Positions 16,817 through 25,300 of a stretch of 64,000 nt of DNA are shown here, piece by piece; positions within the stretch are counted from its first letter, which is position 1, and each line of letters starts with the position of its first letter. Position numbers and translations under genes: made by a program. The notes beneath the pieces were generated by a model that did no database searches, was not told the DNA's origin, and worked only from the letters and a program-made list of their open reading frames with translations. Location of the stretch: positions 1 to 64,000 of the forward strand of contig CAKSKB010000003.1 in NCBI GenBank assembly GCA_934464705.1. The letters are read 5' to 3'. Source of the stretch: an uncultured Clostridia bacterium. GTDB taxonomy: Bacteria > Bacillota > Clostridia > HGM11514.

Positions 16817-19099
16817 ATGACGTACAGTGAAATCGAAAAAACGCTTCGGGAATTTTACAGCAGATTCACCAAAGAAAACGCAACGCCCGAAAGCGTTAAA
16901 GGCACGCCGTATAAAGGATTTGAAATTTTGGATTATCTTGACAGCAGCTATCCGGCGCGCAAAAGCGATGACGGATATCAACTTAAGGCGCTTCAGTATA
17001 AGGCAATTTCCGAAGGCTTTGAGCCGGTGATATTCACGGAAATTCCGTTTTATTTTGAAATGGCAACCAAGCAGTCATTTTCGGACGGAACAGCCTATGC
17101 CAGGGGCAGACACCCCGGCGGCTGGACATGCGAAAAAAATATGGATATTCTGACCGACGGGAATTCCGATGACTATAAGAAATACGAGCTGCGCAAGCGC
17201 TCGGCTTTATATTGCATATGCGGTCCGAGAATCGAGCTTATGCATTACGGTTTTCCTTATGAAAACATTTTTGCGAAGGGACTTTCCGGGATTTATGAAG
17301 AAGCAAAGGCTGCGGCGGCGCAGGCATTGACCGATACCGAAAAATCCTTTACCGAAAGCGCCCTTGCAGGGCTTGAAGCATTGAAGCTTATTGCCGGAAA
17401 GTTTTCGGAAAAAGCCGAAAACATGCTTGCTTCCGCGCAAAACGAAGATGAAGCAAAAGCGCTTGAAATGATAGCGGATACAGCGAAACGGGTTCCGTGG
17501 GAAAAGCCGACCACATTCTATGAGGGGTTAGGCACCATCGCCTTTTTGAGAGAAACCGCAGCTTCGCTTGAAGGGGTCGGAATCAGCTCTCTCGGAAGAC
17601 CCGACAAATATCTCAGCAAGCTTTATCAAAACGATATCGCAAGCGGTACCCTAACGCGAGATGAAGCGTATGATTTGATATGCAAATTCCTGTTGATATG
17701 GGACTGCCGTCACGACAGAAACAAGGAGTTTCACGGCGGAGGCGAGCACGAGCTTGAATGTACGCTTGAGCTCGGCGGCTGCGGTGATGACGGCAAGCCG
17801 CTTGCAAACGAGGTTACGGCGCTGTTTTTGGAGGCTTACAAAAATCTCAATTGCATTTACCCGAAATTCCAGTGCCGCTATTCTTCCGCAAGTCCGCGGT
17901 GGTATCTGGAAAAAATATCCGAGGATATCTGCGGCGGCCGCTCAAATTACTTGCTTGCAAATGATGACGCAATAATAAAGTCGCTTGTTAAAAGCGGCAA
18001 AACTCTCTCCGATGCGCGAAAATATATAGTTTCCGGGTGCTGGGATGTGTTTGTCGACGGTGCCGAACACCGCCCGGGCGGTGAGTATCTCAATCTGATA
18101 AGACCGATGGAATGGGCATTCCGCGGCGACTGCAAGGATTTAACCGGGCACTCGTTTTCGGATTACGGAATATCCGCAGCGGTTTTGCGCGGCGATGAGG
18201 AATTTGAGAGCGTGTACCGTACCATACTTTCGAATATTGATAAGCTTGTAAAAATCAAAACCGAAGATAATAACAAGGGGCTTAGGCTTTTCAGCAAAGC
18301 AGACCCGTTGCCCATGTATTCCGCCTGTATGGAAGAGCCGCTCCGCCGACTGCGCGATATTCATAACGGCGGCGCGAAATATGCGCCGGGCTCGATATAT
18401 TATGTAGGTTTTGCAAACCTTGCCGATTCACTCATGGCGATAAAGCACACTGTTTTTGACAGAAAAAGATTAACGCTTCCCGAAATGATAAATGCATTAA
18501 GAAATAACTGGCGCGGATTTGAAAATATCCGCAGCGAATGTCTGCACTCGCCGTATTTCTGCGACGGAAGTAAGGCTTCGGAAGATTTTTGCCGGAAGCT
18601 TAACAATGACCTTTGCGATATAGCGGTAAGATACAAGACCGTAACGGGAGATAATTTCGATGCTGCATACCTTGTTTACGTTGAATTTTTGAAATGGGGC
18701 GAAGTTTCCGCGGCAACGCCGGACGGAAGGCACGACGGAGATATGTTTTCCCACGGGATAGGTCCTGCGCGCAACAGAACCGTATCCTCCGTAACCGAGG
18801 CGGTAAACGGCGCGGCGGCAATCGGGCTTGACAGAGTTGTTAACAGTATAGACAATCTTGTTCTTTCAAGCGCAGAAATGACGCCCGAGCTTATGTGCAG
18901 CCTTATTTATGCCATAGGCAAATCGGGGCTTCAATGCGTTCACCTGAACCGCGTAACCCGAAAGGAGCTTATAGAAGCGCAGCTCAATCCCGAGGGAAAG
19001 GAAAATCTCATAGTAAGAGTGTGCGGTTTTTCGGCAAAATTCACTTCGATGAATAAAAAATGGCAGGACGAATTTATCAACCGTAACCAGCTGAAATAA
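16817..19099 (+). CDS. Glycyl radical enzyme of the pyruvate formate-lyase superfamily, substrate unknown
   Basis: 760 residues. The glycyl radical loop RVCGFSAKF is at the C-terminus with Gly737, 24 residues from the end as in the superfamily. The active-site Cys408 lies in VSGCWDVFVDG. In glycerol/diol dehydratases, choline lyase, isethionate lyase and hydroxyproline dehydratase this loop reads GCxE, where Glu is the catalytic base; here it is Cys-Trp-Asp. Other landmarks: WDCRHDRNKEF, PKFQCRY, TPDGRHDGDMFSHGIGP. The protein is somewhat shorter than most eliminases (~790-850). Start at 16817 has GGAGGG upstream. Followed after 12 bases by its activase. No microcompartment genes adjoin. Neighbouring ThuA and Gfo/Idh genes suggest a sugar-derived substrate (inference). 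Confidence 0.9.
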   Translation: MTYSEIEKTLREFYSRFTKENATPESVKGTPYKGFEILDYLDSSYPARKSDDGYQLKALQYKAISEGFEPVIFTEIPFYFEMATKQSFSDGTAYARGRHPGGWTCEKNMDILTDGNSDDYKKYELRKRSALYCICGPRIELMHYGFPYENIFAKGLSGIYEEAKAAAAQALTDTEKSFTESALAGLEALKLIAGKFSEKAENMLASAQNEDEAKALEMIADTAKRVPWEKPTTFYEGLGTIAFLRETAASLEGVGISSLGRPDKYLSKLYQNDIASGTLTRDEAYDLICKFLLIWDCRHDRNKEFHGGGEHELECTLELGGCGDDGKPLANEVTALFLEAYKNLNCIYPKFQCRYSSASPRWYLEKISEDICGGRSNYLLANDDAIIKSLVKSGKTLSDARKYIVSGCWDVFVDGAEHRPGGEYLNLIRPMEWAFRGDCKDLTGHSFSDYGISAAVLRGDEEFESVYRTILSNIDKLVKIKTEDNNKGLRLFSKADPLPMYSACMEEPLRRLRDIHNGGAKYAPGSIYYVGFANLADSLMAIKHTVFDRKRLTLPEMINALRNNWRGFENIRSECLHSPYFCDGSKASEDFCRKLNNDLCDIAVRYKTVTGDNFDAAYLVYVEFLKWGEVSAATPDGRHDGDMFSHGIGPARNRTVSSVTEAVNGAAAIGLDRVVNSIDNLVLSSAEMTPELMCSLIYAIGKSGLQCVHLNRVTRKELIEAQLNPEGKENLIVRVCGFSAKFTSMNKKWQDEFINRNQLK

Positions 19100-19111
19100 G
19101 GGGGCAGAAAC

Positions 19112-20023
19112 ATGGCAATGCTGTTTGACGTGCGCCGCGGCTCATGCGTTGACGGCCCGGGAATACGAACCGTTGTGTTTGTAAAAGGCTGCAACCTTCG
19201 CTGCAAATGGTGTCATAATCCCGAAAGCCAAGAAAGCGCGCAGCAAAGAATGTGGTATGAACATAAGTGCAGCGATTGCGGCGCCTGCATTGCGGCATGC
19301 CAAAACGGCTGCCTTGCCGCAGATGAAAAGACAGGCAAACCCGTATTCAACGCTGAAAATTGCGACATATGCGGCCGCTGCACCGAAGTATGCCCAAGCG
19401 GAGCGGCTGTAATATGCGGATTTTCGTCCGATACCGAAGCTCTTGCCGAAACAATAAAAAAAGACCGCATTTTTTACGAAGCGACAGGTGGAGGCGTGAC
19501 GATTTCCGGCGGCGAATGTATGCTACAGCCGGATTTCACCGCAGCTTTGCTAAAAAAATGCAAATACGAAAAAATCAGCACCGCCGTTGATACAGCTGGC
19601 AACGTTCCGTGGGAAAGCTTTGAAAAGGTTATGCCGCATACCGATATGTTTCTTTACGATATAAAATGCATAACCTCATCACTTCATCGTAATTTCACCG
19701 GCTGCGGCAATGCGCTTATACTTGAAAATTACAAAAAACTGTTATCGCACGGCTGCCGCGTTATCGTCCGCTTGCCGCTCATATGCGGCTTCAATGACAG
19801 CCATGCGGAATTTGCGAAAATAACCGATTTTCTGCAAAGCTTCACTCCCGAATCTGCTGAAATTCTGCCATATCATCGGCTCGGCGAAACAAAATACGCC
19901 GCATTGGGAACGGATATTCCTCGAAGCTTCGATATTCCGGACGAAAATATTCTTGATGAATACCGCAAAATATTGCGCAGAATCATTTCGACGGCGCAGC
20001 CGCACCGGTCACGATTTCCTTAA
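19112..20023 (+). CDS. Glycyl radical enzyme activating enzyme (radical SAM)
   Basis: 303 residues. Radical SAM CxxxCxxC motif in KGCNLRCKWCHNPES, then an inserted two-cluster ferredoxin domain (CSDCGACIAAC, CDICGRCTEVC), SAM-binding GGG region TGGGVTISGGE, and YDIKC. Activases with the extra ferredoxin domain partner non-PFL glycyl radical enzymes (dehydratases, lyases, decarboxylases), supporting that the upstream enzyme is not a true pyruvate formate-lyase. It abstracts H from Gly737 of the partner. GGGGG precedes the ATG. Its last 41 bases overlap the convergent LysR gene. Confidence 0.95.
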   Translation: MAMLFDVRRGSCVDGPGIRTVVFVKGCNLRCKWCHNPESQESAQQRMWYEHKCSDCGACIAACQNGCLAADEKTGKPVFNAENCDICGRCTEVCPSGAAVICGFSSDTEALAETIKKDRIFYEATGGGVTISGGECMLQPDFTAALLKKCKYEKISTAVDTAGNVPWESFEKVMPHTDMFLYDIKCITSSLHRNFTGCGNALILENYKKLLSHGCRVIVRLPLICGFNDSHAEFAKITDFLQSFTPESAEILPYHRLGETKYAALGTDIPRSFDIPDENILDEYRKILRRIISTAQPHRSRFP

Positions 20024-20885
20024 ATCTTTTTGCTGCGATGCTCAAAGAATCATCATTCCGCTGAATCATACACATACACCGCTCCGGCAGCGGCTCTTTA
20101 AGCGGAATTTCAAATACCGTGCGCCCGTCGATTGCGTCCTTTGCGATAAATTCTGGCACAAAGGCAATCCCGAGATTATTTTTGACAAGCGGCACAAGCT
20201 GGTCGATAGTCGCAGCCTCTGTATCGGCAACATAGTTAATGCCCCGTTTCATGAAAAAGTGGCTGTGAAACTCATATGTTTTACTTTCACGGCCGAGCGA
20301 AATGAGCGGCAGCGCTCCAAGTTCCTCAAAAGAAAGAACCTTGTCTTTAAGATTCAAAAACTCCGCTCCCGCAATCGGAACCTCCCTGTAATTCTGAAGC
20401 CGGTAAGCAATCAGCCCTTCAAGACTCCCGGTGGGCGTGGTTACAAATGCGAAGTCGACAATGCTGTTTTTTACGGCTTTGAGATTTTTCTGCGTGGATT
20501 TGTTCGTAAGCTGAATTTTAACATTCGGATATTTCTTCCTGAATCCGTTAAGAACCGGCAGAAGTATGCCGTGAAGCGTTGTGTCCCCCGCCCCGATTTT
20601 AACCGTTCCTGAATTAAGGCTGCGCTCCGATTCGATTTCATTTTCGCCGTCATTGAACTGTTGCACCGCAACGCGCACATGATTGAAAAGCTTTTCGCCC
20701 TCGGGCGTCAGCGAAACGCTTCTGTTGGAGCGTACCAAAAGACGGCACCCGAGAAGGGTTTCCAGATTTTTAATTGTTCGTGTGACATTGGGCTGATTGG
20801 CGAGCATAATTTCCGCCGCTTTCGTAAAGCTGCGGTACAGCGCAACATAATAGAAGGTTTTATAGTAATCGTAAGGAATATTCAT
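19983..20885 (-). CDS. LysR family transcriptional regulator
   Basis: 300 residues. N-terminal winged helix-turn-helix (YYKTFYYVALYRSFTKAAEIMLANQPNVTRTIKNLE, residues 6-42 in broken form; LTPEGEKLF) and a periplasmic-binding-like effector domain from ~90. Its 3' end overlaps the activase gene by 41 bases in convergent orientation. Divergent from the MATE gene, which it may regulate. Confidence 0.9.
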   Translation of the reverse strand: MNIPYDYYKTFYYVALYRSFTKAAEIMLANQPNVTRTIKNLETLLGCRLLVRSNRSVSLTPEGEKLFNHVRVAVQQFNDGENEIESERSLNSGTVKIGAGDTTLHGILLPVLNGFRKKYPNVKIQLTNKSTQKNLKAVKNSIVDFAFVTTPTGSLEGLIAYRLQNYREVPIAGAEFLNLKDKVLSFEELGALPLISLGRESKTYEFHSHFFMKRGINYVADTEAATIDQLVPLVKNNLGIAFVPEFIAKDAIDGRTVFEIPLKEPLPERCMCMIQRNDDSLSIAAKRFKEIVTGAAAPSK

Positions 20886-20931
20886 TTTGCCTCCATATAA
20901 AAAATATATAATTTTAATATAGAATATACAT

Positions 20932-20960
20932 TTTACATATAACGATATTTTTATTATAAT
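20932..20960 (+). promoter_or_regulatory. Promoter of the MATE exporter gene
   Basis: TTTACA (20932-20937), 17 bp, TATAAT (20955-20960), in the LysR-MATE divergent region; 44 bases before the start codon. Confidence 0.65.
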
Positions 20961-21004
20961 ATAAGAAGATAATTATGTCAAGAATTTTTGGGGGATATAA
21001 AAAT

Positions 21005-22345
21005 ATGAATGTGGACTTAACAGTCGGGAAACCCGAAAAAGTGCTGTGGCGGTTTTGCCTGCCGCTTTTCGGAAGCATAATATTCCAGCAGCTTTATAAT
21101 ATAGCCGACAGCTTTGTTGCCGGGAAATTCATAGGCGAAAAGGCGCTGGCGGCAGTCGGCAACAGCTATGAGATAACACTTATATTTATCGCAATAGCGT
21201 TCGGGTGCAATATAGGGTGCTCGGTTATTGTGTCGCAGCTTTTCGGCGCAAGGAACTTCAGAGAACTTAAAACCGCAGTGTATACCACTCTTATTTCATG
21301 TGCGGCGGTATGCGCAGCGCTGATGATTTTCGGCGTGCTTTTCTGCGGAAATATGCTCGAAATAATTCATACACCAAAAAGCATATTTGCCGATTCAAAG
21401 CTGTATCTCGATATATACATATACGGTCTGCCGTTCGTGTTTTTCTATAATGTTTCAACGGGAATTTTCTCTGCGCTCGGCGATTCAAAAACGCCGTTTG
21501 TTTTTCTTGCGGCGTCCTCGACTGCCAATATAGCGGCGGATATATTTTTTGTAACCGCCCTCGGAATGGGCGTTGACGGCGTAGCATGGGCGACATTCAT
21601 ATGCCAGGGAATAAGCTGTATACTGGCGGTTTTTGTTGTTATCAAACGGCTTTTCGGGATTAAAACGGCTGAAAAACCCGATGTTTTTTCGTGGCGGCTG
21701 CTTTTAAAGATGGGAAAAATTTCGGTTCCGAGCATATTGCAGCAAAGCTTTATATCGGTTGGAAATATCGTTTTGCAAAGCATAATAAATACATTCGGTT
21801 CAGGCGTGATTGCCGGATATTCGGCGGCGGTAAAGCTTAATAACCTTGTCACCACCGCACTTCTCACAATCGGAAACGGAATATCCAACTATTCCGCACA
21901 GAACCTCGGCGCCGATAAATACGACCGAATCATAAAAGGTTTCCGTGCCGGCGTTAAAATAATACTGTGTCTGCTGCTGCCGATAGTGGCGCTGTACTTT
22001 TTTGCATGCGGAGGGCTGATAAAACTGTTCATCGACTCCCCCACCGCATCGGCACTTGCCACAGGGAAGATATTTCTCAGAATAGTTTCACCTTTTTATA
22101 TCGTGATTGCGTTCAAGTTTGTGTCCGACGGAATACTGCGCGGAATGGGCAGAATGGAAATGTTCATGGCGTCCACCTTTACAGACCTCATACTGAGAAT
22201 CGTGCTTGCATATGTTCTTTCAAAACCGTTCGGCTCTGTCGGAATATGGTCGTCCTGGCCGGCGGGCTGGATAATCGCAACTGCAATGTCATATATCTTC
22301 TACCGGAAAACCGCATTGAAAAAGCCGAACAGACCGTCCGTTTAA
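21005..22345 (+). CDS. MATE family efflux transporter
   Basis: 446 residues, twelve membrane helices expected. MATE/DinF-type features: N-terminal LTVGKPEKVLWRFCLPLFG, QQLYNIADSFVAGKFIGEKALAAVG, VIVSQLFGARN, and the second half repeat PSILQQSFISVGNIVLQSIIN. Exports cationic drugs or metabolites using Na+ or H+. Start at 21005 (MNVDLTVG) with GGGGGAT upstream; an in-frame ATG at 20975 lacks a good site. Divergent from LysR. Confidence 0.92.
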   Translation: MNVDLTVGKPEKVLWRFCLPLFGSIIFQQLYNIADSFVAGKFIGEKALAAVGNSYEITLIFIAIAFGCNIGCSVIVSQLFGARNFRELKTAVYTTLISCAAVCAALMIFGVLFCGNMLEIIHTPKSIFADSKLYLDIYIYGLPFVFFYNVSTGIFSALGDSKTPFVFLAASSTANIAADIFFVTALGMGVDGVAWATFICQGISCILAVFVVIKRLFGIKTAEKPDVFSWRLLLKMGKISVPSILQQSFISVGNIVLQSIINTFGSGVIAGYSAAVKLNNLVTTALLTIGNGISNYSAQNLGADKYDRIIKGFRAGVKIILCLLLPIVALYFFACGGLIKLFIDSPTASALATGKIFLRIVSPFYIVIAFKFVSDGILRGMGRMEMFMASTFTDLILRIVLAYVLSKPFGSVGIWSSWPAGWIIATAMSYIFYRKTALKKPNRPSV

Positions 22346-22360
22346 GGGCGGTCTGTTCGG
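22325..22360. terminator. Bidirectional terminator between the MATE gene and the large secreted protein gene
   Basis: Fifteen-pair stem with one G-U wobble: CCGAACAGACCGTCC against GGGCGGTCTGTTCGG, loop GTTTAA containing the MATE stop codon. The AACAGACCG core recurs in the terminators at 39860-39892 and 41727-41759. Confidence 0.85.
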
Positions 22361-22371
22361 TTTGATTGCAG

Positions 22372-25300
22372 TTAATCGATAGTTCCTGCCATTATAAAAT
22401 CATCGTAATAACTTGAAGGAGCAGCATAATTTGCACGGAGTTCAAAAGTCCAGTCAACATTTGGCAAATCTTCTGTCGGAACAATATCTTTTTCACCGAC
22501 AAGTTCTCCGTCAAAATAAGTATATAATGTCCATCCATAAGCGGCATTTTTATTTTGTTCGAGAGAAACCGCAACCTGATGCCAGCCTTTGCTTCTCTTT
22601 TTAAATGCCCACGAGTTATTTAGTATTCCGTAAGTGTCCGGATTCGTCATATAGTAGTCATTTTCAGCACTTGCTTTTATACTGCCGTCAATCTGCCAGC
22701 TTTTTTTGCCTTTCCATACAGCGGCAAAGTTTCCATAGACGTAGTCATTTTCAAAGTTATCATGAAGATAGATGCTATCAGTTAATTTAACGGTTGAAAA
22801 TCCTACATTTGATACCAAATCATCGTAGAACCAGCCTGCCGCAAAACGATAACCGTCAGTGAACCATCTTTCGTTGTTGTTAGTTCTTGATATAGAGCAT
22901 ACACGAACCTTATACTGATACGGATCTTTAAGCGTGTTCAAAGAAGTTCCGTCAAAATGTCCTCCTTCGGCAGTACCGGGAATACCGCTTACAACATAAG
23001 GATTTTCGATATTAAGTATATCCGTCGTTTTACCCTTTTCTGTTACGGAATCGCATCTTACCATAAGCATTTTTGCTGTTTCAAGATTTCCGAGAGTGGC
23101 GGAAACAACCGCTTTACCTGTTTTACCGGTTGATAACAAACTATCGTTTTCAAACTTGAACACCGTTGCATCAGAGCTTGAATACTGTATTCCGTCAAGC
23201 CCTGTAATATCAGCTTTTATGCCGTCTTTCAGTATGCCTGTAACAGTAAGCGGAGCCGAGGTTCTGTCTTCGCCGACATAGAATGACTCATTTTGCGTAA
23301 TGTCGATTGAAACAATATCGTCTGCCGTTATGCTGCTTCTGATTTTGAAAGCCTTGCTTTCAACCGTTTCACCTCTCAGCATATTGCGGTCGAAAGGAAT
23401 AACCTTGTACTTAACATAATGGTCTGCATATGCGTCAGTAAGTTCAAAGCTTTTACCTTCCTGATTTTCAATTATTTTATACTCGCCTTGCTCAGTATCC
23501 GAAACATACCAGTAAATCTGTGAAAGCCCCTCCGCATCATTATCATCGTCAGAAAAATCGTATGCAGCAGTAATAGTATTACCCGGAACAGGCGTGCCGT
23601 AAACGATTTCGGATTCAATAGTTACCGACGGTTTATGACCGCCGATTGTTGAAGTTCTGCCGATTTTATCAAACGGAATATTCTGAAATTCCGGAGCTGC
23701 TGCTCTTATGGCATTAAGTCCCTGCGCGGTGAGGGTGAAATCCTTTCCGTAATCTGCAAACATTGATTTGGCGGCAGAAATATTTTGCTGAGTATAGTTG
23801 TTGGTACCTGTTGTTCCGCGGTTTTCGTTTGTTATTGCTGTCGAGCCGAAAAACGCATTGTCATGAACTCTGTTGTTAATTCCTGCCGGAACATTTTCGT
23901 TGAGGAATTTAAGCAATCCGTATTCATCACGTGCATCATAGAACTGCTTTGCACCGTCATAAAGTTCCTTTGAATAAAGCTCCAGCGTGCGTGCCCACAT
24001 GGTTTCTCCGTAATATTCAGCCCACCTTTCGCTCCAAAGAAGTTTTTTTCTGTTGTCATCCCAAAGATTACAGTTCCCCTCCTTTGGATTGGTGCTGCCT
24101 TCGGTGGTTCCCATAAGGTCGCGCATATCCATAAGGTAAAGCCAATTGGTCATCGGAATATCCGATTTTACGGTTTTTTTCTGCCCGTTATCGATGTAAG
24201 AATAATTGCGTGTACCCCAACCATATAAATATCCTGCGTATTCGGTAAGATTTTTGTCATCAATTACAATATTGTTGTAAACATTTGATACTTCAGCACC
24301 GTTAGCACGAAGGGATGACATTGTTCTTCCGGCATTATAGAACACATTTCCGTAAAGTTGCGGTCCTGCAGACCCATCATCCCAGAATACGCCGTCAACA
24401 TAACCGTCCGCAACAGCCCAGCAGTCGGTAAGGAAGTTTGAAAAGTAGTTGTATCTTACCACCATTCCGAGAACCGTGTTGTCCCTTCCCCAATAAATTG
24501 ACCCCATATCCGAGTCAAAATACAGTGCATTAGAAATACTGTTGTACTCAATGGTAATATCGTTTGAGTCGCGTACATCAATAGCGCCATGCGGAAGATC
24601 GTCAAACTCATTGTGACGCACCGTTTCTCCGACCGCATCATGAATTGTGACAGCAAAGCGGTCACCCGGTCTTAAATTCGTGCTGTGGAAGTAAGAATTT
24701 TCAATAACATTGTTATTATGTACGATATTTGCTCTGTCGCCTCCCGACATATAAATCGCAGAACTGGAGATATTGTAAAAATGGCAGCCGGCGATTACAG
24801 AATTCTTTGTATTTGACATTTTGACGCCGCGCTGGGAAGAGCCGGATATTTCTGCATTTTCAATACGGATATTATCAGAATCAACTATATTCACGGGAGT
24901 TATACGGGTATTCTTAAAGTTAATGCCGTCAAATGTAATATTTGATGCCCCGTCAAAATTGATCATACTTTCATTAAGTGTCGAAACAACAAAATCCGCG
25001 CCGTTAATATCGCCAATCGGATAGAAGTACATTATTCCGGTTTCGCGGTCGATGTACATTTCTCCGGGTTTGTCGATTTCCTCGAAAATATTGCCGAAAT
25101 AAACCCTGTATTGCTGTCCCCAACCCGCACCCGGAACTGCTGAAATATTGCACTTGTTGACTGTTGTCAGCACTTTGGTATCAGGATCAAATGTGTCTAT
25201 TGTATAGCTTGAATCCGCCCAAAAATACACAACAGCACCTGCCATATAAGAATTTCCGGGTTTAATCGTCCACCCGGATGGACGATTTCCCGCATTCGCG

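Noticed and set aside
16817..20023. Bacterial microcompartment locus around the glycyl radical enzyme
   Set aside because: No shell protein (BMC domain), aldehyde or alcohol dehydrogenase or encapsulation genes are present between 13 and 22 kb.
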